A program made the position numbers and the translations under genes. From positions 193,841-257,840 of the forward strand of contig CABFPE010000608.1 of the NCBI GenBank assembly GCA_900660155.1: a stretch of 64,000 bases of DNA, in the 5' to 3' direction. This DNA comes from Hofstenia miamia. Lineage: Eukaryota > Xenacoelomorpha > Acoela > Hofsteniidae. Under the pieces are notes generated by a model. It was not told the DNA's origin. It saw only the letters and a program-made list of their open reading frames with translations, and searched no databases. Every line of letters starts with the position of its first letter. Within the stretch, counting starts at the first letter, position 1. This document shows, in pieces, positions 29,301 through 43,900 of this stretch.

Positions 29301-32300
29301 GATGAAGTTTTCGCTGTTTACTTGCGACATTAATTAATTTTTTGATGTTTGGTTGTCGGCATAACGTTTGTTTCATTTTATCTTTTGTGTACAACATGTC
29401 ATCTGTGTTTATTTGAAATCTATAAATACAACCTTCATCAATTGTGTTTTGCTGTCTGCTTATCTTTGCGCGATGCTTCATGTTGTCGTTTCTCAATTCA
29501 ATTTATTAAATGGAAAATTTCCCATCCCAGATCACTTAGTCTTCATTACATGCTACATAAATTCACTAATTGTTATATATATATATATAACCGCTTTTGT
29601 TATGGAAAATGCAAAAACCTTACATTGGCGAGTAATCTTCCGAAATTTGTAAGGCATATAGCCGGAATCGCACTTTTTTCCTAAAATTTATATTTTTGGC
29701 CATTGCTTTCGCAATATTCACTCGAACTTAAATATATTTACCATGGCGGTACGTAGTGTAAAGAGAAACTACCCTACAAAATTTCAAGGTTTGGAAACGA
29801 TGTCATAATGAGGTTTTTAAAAAACATTTAGCTAGAGATATTAATATATATATATATATATATACTAATACCTCCCTCTCCGTAGTTAGTTTTTTAACAT
29901 TTCTTACACAATTCTTACGGGGTGTCGTCACGCTATAAAGTTTAGAAAACTATGAAAGAGGATAACTTAACCTCTCTCAAACCTGTTTCCTTCAAATTCG
30001 AATGCTTTCTATTGCTTTTTGAAAGTCAACGTTTTCTATTTCGTTTTGCTATACTTTAATACAAAACGCTCTATTTAAACTACAAAAGTTTTTAAAGCTG
30101 TTCATTTGATTGAATTTTACTACTTCATAATTACATTGTTGGCATAAAAAACTTTTTAAACTTCGTGACTGTCGATAATTTGCCGGAACCACGGTTCATT
30201 CTTCCTTGTTAGAATGTTTTGCGCAATGTCCGCTACTATCTTAATGTATTGAAGTAATCCCACTCCTATTTTCATAAATATTATAAAGTAGACTAAAATT
30301 TGAATTAAAAAATTTAAATACAACACAAATTATACAAGTCAAATATTTTATATTTAGAGCACACGTTACTGTGCAATTAAATATTTAAGATGCATCAAAG
30401 CCAATGGGGATTCCTAATTTTCGTACACCAGAGATTTTCCGCTCAGCGTAAATGATTAATTAATATGAAATCGCCCAAGGCCAATGCAAGCCCAAATGTA
30501 ATTGAAACGACGAAGGTCTAAGACCCTTTTACCTTTCTGGCCGTTTTGCCATCAATAATGCAAAAAAGCATCATGTCGTTGACAATTTAATTTCTTTAAA
30601 TCTGTTATAAAAATCTTAATCTTGAAACAAATTTTTTATAAACATTCGATTCATTGGCCCTAAAATCGAATTGAAATCAGAAAATAATTCTGACGCCAAT
30701 CGGAAAATGAATTTCCTATCATTCATTTACTGGAAATCAAGATATCACATTCGTTACAAAATCAAGTATAATTCTTCGGCTTAATTATCAGGGCAAAATT
30801 TCATTACGTCCAAAGTACAATTGTTGAATCTGTTATAAATTGTTCAAAAATCAGTTTCATAGTGTCTCTTTAAAATTTGGATTTCATTTTATCTAGGCTT
30901 ATATGGACTAAAGCACAATACTTTTATTAAATCACTTCAAAGGCTGAAAGGTTTGCACTTCATTAATTTAGTTTGTCAGAATTCGTCTAATTAAAGACTT
31001 TCGTTCTAGGTGTTTGATTTTAGAGACATTGATTGAAATTCAAATTCCACTAATAACACGTTTTTTAAGTTAATGGGTCATTGAACATCATATTTATTGG
31101 CAATTTCTTTGAAATAGTTTGTTATAATAGCAATCGGTGTTAAACGTGTCACCTGATTTTGACTATTTTCTCAGTGCACTTTGCAATAAATCAATAATTG
31201 TGAAAGTTAAAAACAACACATTCCGGTGGTCACATACTGTGCCATCGTATTTGTTCGCATGTAATATATTGGCTAGGTGATTTTCTATGCGGACCTTAGA
31301 TGTATAATCGTTTTATCAGAATTCATATTATATCTCTTACATACAGAATACTGATTATCAAAGAAAGACATCCCTCTTGTGATTCCGTTCTTTCTTACTC
31401 CCAACACTTAAATTTATCGATTCTAGTCTTCAATTATCATACGTGATGTTGTAAATTGCTGGCACTGCATGCTGATCGAACAATAAGTTAACTGACTATG
31501 GTAGTTGGTAGGCATCCCTAATTTGTATTGAACATAAACTTCGATCCAAGTAACATGTCATAATATGAGTAGCGACAATGCAGTAGAATTTATCATCTAG
31601 TTTTGCTGTGAAACAGTTCTGTTATCTTTGGAACATTGGGCAGTTACTCGGCACAAAGATTCATAAGAAAACATTACTGATGGAAATAGGCTTGTGAACT
31701 AATCACCTATAGCTTTGATATTATCCTCCTTTAGTCCTTCCATCAAACTTTGATTATTCATCTAGCTGCGAATAACCCGGGTTAACATATTTAATTTCCC
31801 CCGCCCTGGTGTTTCTCTTATTACATTCGCAATAATCACTTAGATTAAAATGCTAATTCCAATCCTTACCCATAGTGATGACGGTGAAATCCATAAGTGA
31901 TGTACTGCTGTAAGTCTCGGGAACTATATCACTATGAAATGATCCCAAGCGTTTCTTAGATGAATTTTGTCTTTGTAAATTTTTTCAACTGTTCATCTTT
32001 CAATGTAACATTCTTGGCATAATTTCTTCCACTATAGCATTTTCAACATCAATACGATCCTTTGTAACACTAATATTTATAAAACCTTACCCAGACTGAG
32101 CCCAAGATTTTGCACTGATGAAAAATGAATAATGACCAAAATAATACCTGCAGCAAGAGCGTCTTTGCATTTTCTAGCAAGATTATGTTTCTGACTGAAA
32201 AATGATATTTTCATTTGCCTTGTAGTGATGTATTCAAGCAAATTGTTCAGGTTCTTGCAACCTGAACGAAATATATGAAAATTAGAAATAAAATTTTTTT

Positions 32301-35300
32301 CGTTAGATTGAATTTCATATCATCATGAGCGCTGTATAATATTGAAAATATTTTTTATTGTCGGGTATTTGCATTACCAAACGTTACCAATCGTTTCTTA
32401 TTTCATCATTTTGGTATAATATGGCGTATTGACGTAGTCAAGTGTAGGCGCAGGTAGGCAGTGCCTACCCACATTTCGGAGTTCGTCTTTCCAGAAAATA
32501 TATTTTTTGCAAATAGCCGAATAAATTTCTTGTGTGTAGAAAAATTCATCAAGATAACACCGCACAAATGTGATATCTCCAATAAAATAGCAGTTGTTTC
32601 ATTTGTGAACATTCGTTAGTTGCACTTTGAATTGTTTTTGCACAGACGATCAGGAATTGCTTCCAACTACATTCGACGTTTTTCTGGTGTTTTTTTGTCG
32701 TTGTAAAACACTTTAAAAGAATAAATCATCATGATGTCAATTTATACAAGTATGTGTACGCTACAAAATGACATTCCAACAGCACCTTCTTTTTCAGATA
32801 CATTTACTCAAAAAATATTACACATGAATGCTCATAAACCTATATAAGCATAAGCAGAATGTTATCACTTGTGATGCTAGAAATAATAAATTTATTTAAA
32901 ACTATTCGAACGATTTGAATACATGCGAATACTTCAGTCCAAAGATTTTTTCCGCCCGAATAGTCAAGGCAACATTATAGTTTCTGCCAACCTTTCCGGA
33001 TAGGCAACAATACATTTGGATGGACCTCCAATTTATGTTTCTGGACCTCGTGGATAGTAATATTGAGCTAATCCCAAAACTGAAAATACGAATTACGAAC
33101 TTCTTTCAACTTCACGACAATAACGATACATATGGAATAATTAGGTGCACTGATGTTGATTCTATGACGCCAAATGCACCCAGAATCATGGACTTTGGCA
33201 TCATTGTTAATGTTGCTCCTCATTTTGATATTTGTCTTGGGAAAATCGAATGCAACATTTTTTGTCAATGCATCGAAACGCTAAAATGTTCAAAAACTTT
33301 GTTGAGATCTTAGACCGGGAAGTCTTTGAAAATTTATATGATCTTTACTGTATTTGTGTAACGATTGCATAAACATCCGTAGAAATTGAGTACTTATTTT
33401 CTACGTTAAGACTGATTCTCCCTGATAGAAGAAGAGCGAGGCTTACAATTTTTTTTCACCCCTTTCGAAAAGTAACTCACGAAACAGTTATCTGTCATAA
33501 AATTCTTAAGGAATATGCCTCAAAGCCCATTTTAAATTCATTTAATTTGTCAAGTTTCAAGCAAAACGTGTGCAAAAATAGTAGCATGTACATGTCACAT
33601 TGTAATAAGAATGTTGCCTACCGCGAAGTTATGCTTGACTTGCCCAACCTAGTGTTCAATCTACGCCAGTGAATATGAATTTTTGTCGTGAAGGAAATTT
33701 ATTAAAGCGAAAAGCGAAATGATTTCATTTTTAAATTATTGGTTTATATTTTTCAATTCATTTGAACAATGTAGCATGATATGCAAGGTTTTCAGTGACC
33801 ATGTCAGTCCTTTATGAAAGGTTTCTAAATATTTCTTTCTGTCGTGATGAATTCTGTTGTAACACTACCTTATTGCCAAACCCGCATTTTAGATGTGTGT
33901 CCTTGTTTATATTCAAAATCTTGTTACCAATATTTAAAGAAAGCGCAGATGGGCAATATCGTTGCATTATAGACTTCTGAAACTTACTTTAATGTAGAGA
34001 TCTCTATTATTTTTTAGCTTACGCGGTCTTTGGTATAAGAATATTTTTTGATTCATAATGGAACTCCAAGTACCAACTTTTTGCCTTTGATTTAACCCTT
34101 GGGATTTATTATTGTCTTCAAAGGGGCATACATGTGTTTTAAGAAAATTCTTTCGTTCAAATGTCTGCTATGATAAAAGGATGTTGAACAATAGGCAATG
34201 TCTATGACTAATCAAAATTCAATTTTACTACAATACCTAGTTATTTCTCTGTAAACGAACAAGTTTTCTCATTATTCATAATATACCGAGTCTTCGTCTT
34301 TCAGAATTCTAGTTCTTTCTGAGAATCAATACCAACAAATCAATAACAAACACTTCCTACAAATCATTTTCAGGTACAGCTGTGGCAATGCAGCTATTAT
34401 GTTAAAAACGATATTATATTTTAGAAGTTTATTATACTGTAGTCTAGAGTATTGAATGACCACAAATTTCGGTCATAAATCTGAAATTAAAGCAATGTTA
34501 GGACAAAATGGAATATTTTTTTTCCTGGGGAATTATTAATTTTAATTTACTTGAGTGTTGTATTGGTATGAAGATATCAAGAATGGGCAATGGACAAGCA
34601 CCGAGAAAAGTTATCATTATTACGAAATTTGTGGTTTCTTATCCCTTTAAGGAGGCTTACTGTGTTTTGATGGGATAGGCTATTAAAACGAAATTTTAAT
34701 AACGAGGCAGTGTTTCATTTTGATACTTGACTCGCAGGCTAGGCAATCCTGATCTCGAAATTCCAGGCCTGTTCTTTTAGCCTTAGCCTAATGTAGTACG
34801 GAAAGTTGCCTCTGTCAATCATAATTCGTACTATCAAGTCCATTTTAACTGCATAATAATAAAACTATAGTTAAGTGAATTTATATGCATTGCCATACAA
34901 CTGTCTAGAACAGTGGATCCATGTAACTTTTCTGGGGGCCATACGCGCAGAATAGCGAATAGCTGAACAACATCAACCACGGGGATCTCATTGAATAAAT
35001 TTTCATTTTTTTACTTATTTACTAACGTATCTTAAAGATATATATCTTTAAACAATGTTGATAGCTGCTACTGGTCTAGAACAAAAAAAACTATTTTTTG
35101 AAATTATTATTGTTTCATTAAAACATTTAAATCTAACAAAATATAGAAACTACGAACTTCCAATATTTGAAAATTTTTTCTCTATTTTCTGCAGCTAATT
35201 TTAACGCTGATTAGAACGCTTTTGTCATGCATATTGTGTGATTTCCAGACGTTTCTGTTTTTTCAATTCACATCTTACATTCTGCTATCAGAAAGCGTAT

Positions 35301-37916
35301 TGCTTCCAATTTTAAATCGTGATTTATAACATATCTTAGGCGTATGAATTTTTCTTTAAAATAAAACAAATTATTATATAGCTTGCGTTTAAAACGACTG
35401 GGTCATTGTCATTAGAAATATAAGATCTGAGAACCGCAAAAAATGCAGTTTAAAATTATATACTGGCTATGATTGATTTCGCTAAAATACGTCTAATCAA
35501 TTCCATAACTTGGAACCATGATCTACAAGTAAACTTCAATAGGAATCTCCTTGCATTACTGTGGTTAATAGAAAAAAATACACGTTTGTAGAAACAATTA
35601 CCGCGTTATAGAAATAGAATTAAGCTTTCCGATTATAGATACTGTCTTGAACGTCCTTCCACATTTAATGCATTTAAAATGCAGTTAATAGCTGGAGATA
35701 TATTGGATGTGATGTTGGGCGCCTCCAGTCAAATAGAAAACTAAATATCTGATAAGAAACTTACTTTTCTTTCGTTTTTTGTTATGAATACATCTCTCGA
35801 ATAGTGTTTGCATCTTTTCACATTTACTTTTCGTGTCTAGTAACATTTTAAGCCGCTACACCACTTAACAAAAACTTCTACGAGTTGAAAAGTGAACAAT
35901 TTTGACTTGCTATGAAATAAATTAGCTATTTGAATTTGTTTACGATATTAAGAAACCTGTGCATGTATATTTCTTATTATTTGGTTGCTTATTTATGAAT
36001 ATTTTATTTAGCAACCAACTACAATGAATTTAGCCATTATTTTCCATTTTTGCGCACGTCTTCAAATGACCTTGTCAGTTAGGTGTAAATCTATGAATAT
36101 AGGTTATTAACTAACTGTAATAAAACTTGCAAAAAGCTCAAAATTGGTTTATTGACCTGTTTTTCTGCTATATAAATATTTATGGTGGTGCGTCATCTAT
36201 TTAATATCACTTATTTGACCGCTAATTTTTTTTATTTTAATCATGTATTTTGCGGTTTCGGTTTACTGTGACTTTCGATTCGAGTGCATTTCGATAATCG
36301 TTTGGCTTAGAAATTTCTTTCCTTTTCAATGTGGATTTACAAGTCGAACTATTAATTATGCAGAAGGCTTTTGTCATTTCCATTGATTTTTTGAGGCAGG
36401 TGATTTTCAGATTGTCGTAATCAACAAATTTACTTTTACTTTGTTAGACTAATTTATTTAATATATATACACTATATATGTTTTCTATGCCGTATTTTAT
36501 CATTATTGAAAGCGACAGCTTTGATCTATTTGCATTTCGTATGAGGAACATTAATATTTAGTAATTTAACTACTCGTGTCTCATACATTTGTTTTAGTGT
36601 TTGGAACAGGGTGGGAAGCGGGTCAATTTTTTTACTTTCTATCCGGTCCGTCTAGCAATGACATGTGAGCCGACTCTTTCAAAGAGAGATTACTAGTATA
36701 CAGACTTGTCAAAGAGCCGAGCCGAGCCGAGCTTGAGCACAGTATTTGATATACAAAGAGCCTATTTTAGGAAAGCAAGTTTATAGTTCTACTTGTTAAT
36801 TTGATTATGGAGATTTTTCTTATTTTTTGCAGTCAGTATGCCTTTCCTATAATCTTATTTAAGAAATGTTTATTAAATAATAGGAAGAGCTATGTAAAAT
36901 ATTCTTTGAACTCAATATTTTTAAAAAAATACCGAGCTAAAACGAGCCTCATTCAAAGATTTTATGTGGCGAGCCGAGCCCAACTTACACAAAATTTAAA
37001 CGAGCCGAGCTGGGAAATGTCGGCTCGTTGACAAGTCTGCTAGTATAAAATGTACACAGATGTTTTAACATAAAATTATCAATAAAAACAATACAGGGAT
37101 ATTTTTGATCCATTAGTCTTTAAGAATTTCGAATATTCACATGGTTGGCTTCTTAAATTTTTACTTAAATCTGTTAGTGTGCTTTCACTCTAACGATTAT
37201 AAATGACCCGCGAACCGTCTAATTTTTTACCTGACCTTGACCCGTTTGGGAAATAGGATATTTTGGATTTTGATGCTATGAAAACTATTCTGCAAAAACT
37301 GACACAGAAATACTTGACAGTTGTGATGAATATAATCTAGTAGTGTGTTTTAATATAATAACATGGCTCCTATTTATCTAAAGTGGTTTCATTGAAGTAT
37401 TTCTAAAGTTCGCATAATTCCACAGTATTTAGTAAGTAACGTTAAATTACAAATTATTATTTCCGAGATAAGCACATGCAGTATTCATCTCCCTACGTTT
37501 TCTTTCAAAATAATTCATAATTTTTTCGATTGTAGGTGGTAGTAAAAATTAAAAAATATCAATTTTTGTGATACCTGATAGTTTTACAAAATAGATGTTT
37601 TTTATAGCATAAATTGGTTTAATTCCTTTGGAATTTATTAATATTTATTCCTGCGTAAATAGTAGTACATTTATACATGCAGTGTAGAACATTTTCTAGT
37701 TTTACATTGATATCATTTCTATTTACTTTCTGCGTTTAGATGATTCGTGATAAATACCGTGAAACCTGCATGGGAAATTTGAATGCGGACCTCATATTTG
37801 ACTTTATTCATTATCAGGTTTTGATTCTTTCGCCAGTCTGCCCTCATTTATGCCAACATGTTTGGTCCAAAATAGAGGTTAGTCTTAAATTACCTACTAT
37901 TTCTCTATGTAAATAG

Positions 37917-37948
<32 letters not shown>

Positions 37949-40900
37949 NNNNNNNNNNNNNNNNNNNNNNNNNNNNNNNNNNNNNNNNNNNNNNNNNNNN
38001 NNNNNNNNNNNNNNNNNNNNNNNNNNNNNNNNNNNNNNNNNNNNNNNNNNNNNNNNNNNNNNNNNNNNNNTATATATATATATATATAAGGTTATTATAG
38101 TGTGTTGGAGGTTAAAATCCTTAAACACTTAGTTTTCGTTACAGTTTTGTAGATTAATATGTGTCTGATTTACAATTTAATAAGTTAAAGTAAAGAGTAA
38201 AAAACATCTATTTGGAAAAATCAACTAAAATTTTGGAAAATAGAAATTTGAAAAATCGACTAGACTATGGTTGATGTGCTGGTGCCTGTGATAGGTTTGC
38301 TCAGATAGGCTCCGCTAACTGTGAATGAACGCTCGCGTCGACAGCCATGCACTGTATTCCTCTGTTGCTGGTGCTGTTGCTGCATAATAAACACTGAACT
38401 ATTGGCACTAGTGGCCGTTGATGACGCTGAACGAGAAACTAAACACACATTGCCGTCAGAGGCGTGTTCTCCAACTAAAAACCTCCGTCAGCAATCAGAG
38501 ACGCATTTTTCACAATATACACGTATATGAGAATTTCTGTTGACTAATTTTCAAAATTTAATATTAGTGAACTACTGAAATTCCAATTCAGTGTATTCAC
38601 ACGGTAACTAACCATTTCTCTTAAGCATTACTTAACTTCTCTGCTATTTCGGAAGTTTGATTTAAAATTTTCGCCATTTTTGCAGCAGAAATATCATTTT
38701 GACAATAAAAATTTATTTCATTCACTAATTACTTCTTAAGCCCTAGTTCATTAAGAAGTTTTATTATTTGCACTATTTCAGTTAGTCTCTATATTTGAAA
38801 CTCTGATTACCGTTGATGAGCATATATATATATATATATATATCGATATTTACGTCACTTACTTTCTGAGGGTGAGGGTTGCTGGTCTGGCGTAGTGACA
38901 TGTTCTTTTGCAGATACACTTCTATTGAGTGTTGGTATTCTTTCACTAAACGAGTATCTAGGCTCACTTCTGGCAACAGGAGGTGGTGGGGGACTTATGA
39001 TTTCACTAGATTTATCTTCTTGTCTGGTAGCAACTGAATTTATTAACTTTGAAGAAAGGCTTGTTTCACTTGGGGCCATCTGCATTATAGGTACACTTAG
39101 CGCCGACTAAAAATACTTCAATTAGTAAATGTTACCAAACCGTTGTGAGTTGTCGTTTTTGTTAAAATATTGGTTTTAGGCAATTTCTAAAAGTACAATC
39201 GCAGATTGTCTTATTTTTTCCCTGCAAAAACTAATTTTTTAGCATTTGAGATTTAATTTATGATCAAAAAAATGAATTCATGAAATCTTTAATTTCCATG
39301 TTTAGTTTTCCACACTAAACAGTAGTATATTTATTATTTTTTCTTAAAGATATCTTTGCCTTTTTTAAGTTCCTCTATCTTAATTTTTTGGTTTGCTCCT
39401 TGGTAATTTGTTTCATAAGGAACAAAGTATTCGTTCAATCTCCTTCTAATAATTTTTTAAACAAGTCTTCATTTTAAATGTATGCTAAAAACGCCAACGT
39501 GATAACTTTTGAAATTATTTAGTTTCAACTTTAAATTTGACTAATGTAATATGTTAGTTAAATAGCACACTTATTAAATGCATGTTTTCTCATCGGTTCC
39601 CGCTATAAATTTTCTCTTAATTATTTTTCTGCTCTAATTGCTTTTAAAGAAAGAAACGTCATGTTGCCTAAATGTCTATGTTTTTGTGTCATAAATGCTT
39701 TATTTTTTGGTTTTTGGAGATTGATATTTTGTTATTTCCTTTTAATTCTCTTCAAGATTTTTCATTACATCCTTACCAGTTTCACCTAATTTTTTTATAA
39801 CCAAAGTGTTTGAGTATTTGAAATCGTATATTTATTTAAAACGAATATATTTTCTTGCAGTTGCATTCTAGTTCTTTTGCAATGTTAAATATTTCCGTAT
39901 TTGGCTTAGGTGATGCTTTTGCTTGGTTTCGTGTCGAGTGGTTTCTACAGCCGTTGTTTAAGAATGCGTCCTTAGTACTAAAAAGCTTAGAAAAGCTATG
40001 GATTGTTGCATAAAAATTCTAGTTAATTCGGACTTGAAGCATTGTCAACTTAGTTGTATATATTACACCAAGTACTTGATGTACGAGTATTCGAACTTGA
40101 ATCTATTAAAAGATTGTTAGCAAAGCCGGTCTATTGATTTCACCTCTGCGACTCAGATCATGTCTGCTGCCAAAAGCAATCGAACAACTATTATTTCTTG
40201 GTTATAATTATGAGAAATAAATATTTTGTGTATGAAAATTGGTTTTTGCGGAAATACTTGAAAACTACTTGAGTAAAAAGCGAAATACTTGAAAGACGCA
40301 CACAATTTTTTCAGACCAAGTACTTGAAATCCTAGAAACTTGAAAATCATAGCAGATGTCAATGTCCTGCAGCATAATATAATTTAACTCAGTTAGCGCA
40401 AACTAAGTTTCACCATAGAGAATTTGATAAATTCTAAGCGGTACACCAACCTCAACACTTACTGAATATTGGAAAACCCAAAACCAAGCCAAATACAAAT
40501 TTTTCACACCAACACTAAGTAATTTATAAACGATGTATATGCAAAATTTATATTCACGAAAATTACAGAAACTGGTGTATCAATTATTTAACATTCAAGA
40601 ATCAATATAAAACCACACTTTAGAAGTAGAAAACTCATGTGCCAATTCGCAATAATCCAGGCGTGGGGAGAATGCACTCTCAATTGACAAAATCGAAAAA
40701 TATTTAATTTTGGTTATGACATAGTTGAACGGGGCCTATTTTTAATGAGGGATAGTTTATAAAACAATACTATCTATTTGCAACGGTAATAACACCTTTT
40801 CCAAGTTTAATATAGAAGCGTCAATTGTAATATAGATTACAATATCGATGTTGTTCAATTATAATATAGAAGTGAGAAAGCTAATATTGACAATGTCATT

Positions 40901-43900
40901 TATAATTTAGAAATCCAATATTTGAAAAAGGTAAATAATATTTTACAAGAATCATTTTCAAATATCATCTATGTATTACAAATATATGATTTCTACTTTA
41001 CAAATGGTATATCCTATATTGCATTTCTCCTTTCTATATTACAATTGCAAATATCACTTTCATATCATAAATTCAGTAGTGTATTTTACAATTGACGCTT
41101 TCTCTATTAAACTTGGAAAAGTTGTAGTAACGAGAGAAATGTTCTCATCATTATACCGACTTTACTAAATATTATATTGAGCAGCCCGAGAGGGAAAGAC
41201 ATCACTCACAGATTTCAGAAGCAGAATTTCATTAATAAAGTCAATCATGATCTCTTCAACTCCACCTCCCTCATTGTTCAATAATTCATAATATGGCGAA
41301 AAGTTCACACGTCTCTCAAAAGTTGTATCGATTGTATAATTCTTCTCGTTTACAATGGAACTATAAGAACTATACACCATGTCGTCCAATGTCTTCTGTG
41401 TTCGCGTTCTTTTGCTTTCTTAGAAATTGATTAGATGCAGACATGTTAATACCAAAGCTGATACAAACCAATGTAGCATCTTACCTAACATTGTGATTAC
41501 TATACGTAGGCGGCTTATGTCAGGTTTTAGGAATAGCATTAAGGAGACAATATCTTTAGTGTAAATATGTAACTTTTGAAGTCATCATACGTAATATTTT
41601 CAACCAGACAGCAGACAAACACGGACTTATATCATTTTATTTGCATTTACAGTCGTAAGAACCCTCGTCTCCGCTTTGGATGATATAATCTATGCAAGCT
41701 TATCAAATACCTTATAAAAAGTTGGTTTAGTCGTATCTAGCTGTCCTGTCTAACTCGTTTGAGGTAAGCTATGAAGGTATCCAAAATGTTTCAGTAAAAG
41801 CTTTGAGGGCAGCTATTTCTGTGTAACACTTCGCAGCATATGCACCCTTACTAAATTAAGTGAATGACTCACACAATTCGATAATAGTGCAAATGTATTT
41901 CGTTAGGGATTTTAGTTTGCACACCTTTGTAGTAACCTAATACGTTTCCGACAAATTTTATCCCCAGCACAACATTCCGTTATATCAATATCCATTTCTG
42001 CGAGAAAATTGACTACCATTTCTTCCATATCTTTTCCTCCTTAGTGTCACAGTAATCTCCGAATTTTAGAAAGCTTTCACTTATATTCCACCTCTTAACA
42101 TCATGGTAGACGTATCAGCCAAAATAATTTTGCTCTACACGGAATATATCTAGAGTACCTTCACAAATTAAGGAGTAATATTTTGCTCAGTGAACCTCGT
42201 CCGGGATCTTCTCTAATACATGTTTGTAGCTCAATTTCAAAATGCATTTTGAATTGTTGGCGATAAGTCACTTAAGACGTTCTTATTCGATTGTTGTTCA
42301 GTCGTAGTCCTCTGTATGTGTTCGTATAAGATTGGTTTGTCTCTAGAAGACCAAATAAAGTAGTAGAATGCTGTTGTCCAAATTTTTCGACGTATTCAGA
42401 TATAAACAATAGCACTCTCGTGTACTTCCTAATATGTGTTTCTACTTATACACTATATCATTGATTTTTTCTGAATTTTGCGGTCAATTGTTGTATGTTG
42501 CAAAAGTCTTCTTATCATTTACCAATTTTTTCCATGTGGATATTTCTTCTTTTGCTGCGGAAAGCATTGCATATAAGTATTTATACGTTTGTATATCAAG
42601 ATGAATCTCTCTGGTTTTACAAAATTGCTAATGTCATTTGTGCCTCTCGCAAAAGCATACAAGGATAGCAACGAAAACCATTCTTTGAAACAATGCAATG
42701 CAAGCAAGTTCTCGGTAGCTTCTCCCCGTTCCAAATAGTAAGGCTAAAAAGAGTAGCTTTAGATTCACGTGACTGCAAATTTTGGGAAACAGTACGTTAT
42801 GTTTCGCACTTGTTCAATCGTATAGGTCAATTTTCAATATCAGAGGACTCGATGATGTTGGCATTATCCATTTCGCAAACAATAGATAAATCTTCCTCAA
42901 TATCACTTTACGAAATCGTGTTGATGGGCTGATTCAGCAGCTGACAATTCCATTTAAGCTTCATTAGATTCGATGCTGTTTTTGTTTCTATTCTAAGGAA
43001 GGGCTCAATAGAGACACGTTGACTCTCCAAAATGGGCAGCAGTCGGGCTTTTTTCCTTTTCTTTGCATGAGTGTTATGTCGAAAGTGGTCTCGGTTTTTT
43101 GCCGCCTTCACTCCTCACTACGCGCCTGTTGTTGCTTTTAATGTTCTAATACTCACTGTCTTACAGAAATTAGAGACTTGTGAACACTGTTTCGACAAAA
43201 TTTGCCGACGCAAGAAAGAAATTCTTTAGCAATTCTGCGGCAAATGCGTTTGCCCAAGCTAATTTCGCAGGCTGTTGGCAATGAGCACATACATAGATTT
43301 TATAATACCGTAAAACTTCGAATATAATACCCACTTTTTTTACTCAAAAATTTATTGAAAATTAGGGAGTGCGCATCATACTAGGAAGAAATTTTTAAGA
43401 AAAAGTAATAACAAAATTTATTTACAAGGTAGGTACTAATAGTGTCAATAATGTCAGGTAAGAGATCGGCTAAACCACCATTTCATCATCCCTGCCTAAA
43501 TCATTCATAAAATTGTTCATTGAGTTATCTAAAGCATCGTCATCATGATAGTAAATATTACTTACGTATATGAATAATTGGGAGTGCGCATTATACATAG
43601 GTCTACAAATTTATGCATTAGGCAACAACTTAAAAGTTAGGGTGCGCATTATACACAGGGGCGCAGTATATTCGAAGTTTTACGGTATTTCAATTTTTTC
43701 ATGCTACAGACGAAGATTCGAGTTTTGTAGACCTGGGATTTTGTGTTCGTACACAACAAGTTGTTAGTGTACACAACGTGTATATTTTACTAAACACAGC
43801 ATGTTGTTTGTGTTCTTAGCACACAACTGATAAGAAAATTATGAATTATATTTTATCTCCTTATGAAGCGTAATTTTGATATGATATTATTTTTTCATTA

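Larger units (their letters stand above)
27253..37739 (+). other. LARS1 intron 10
   Basis: 10.5 kb AT-rich intron. Supported content is a hAT MITE (27954-28278), a possible decayed hAT fragment (about 32415-33675), a 163-bp MITE (34911-35073), a 339-bp MITE (36701-37039) and (TA)n tracts near 29573 and 29843. A perfect 9-bp stem with a 5-nt loop lies at 32245-32267 (GTTCAGGTT). The stretches 28300-32400 and 35100-36600 show nothing I can name. Confidence 0.6.

Noticed and set aside
36604-37260. Possible larger hAT element around the MITE at 36701, from CAGGGTGGGAAGCGGGTCAA and a later GACCCG-rich zone
   Set aside because: The ends could not be paired and no target duplication was seen.
38321-38530. 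+ strand ORF of 69 codons
   Set aside because: Opposite-strand shadow of the antisense gene's terminal exon, which has better splice and phase support.
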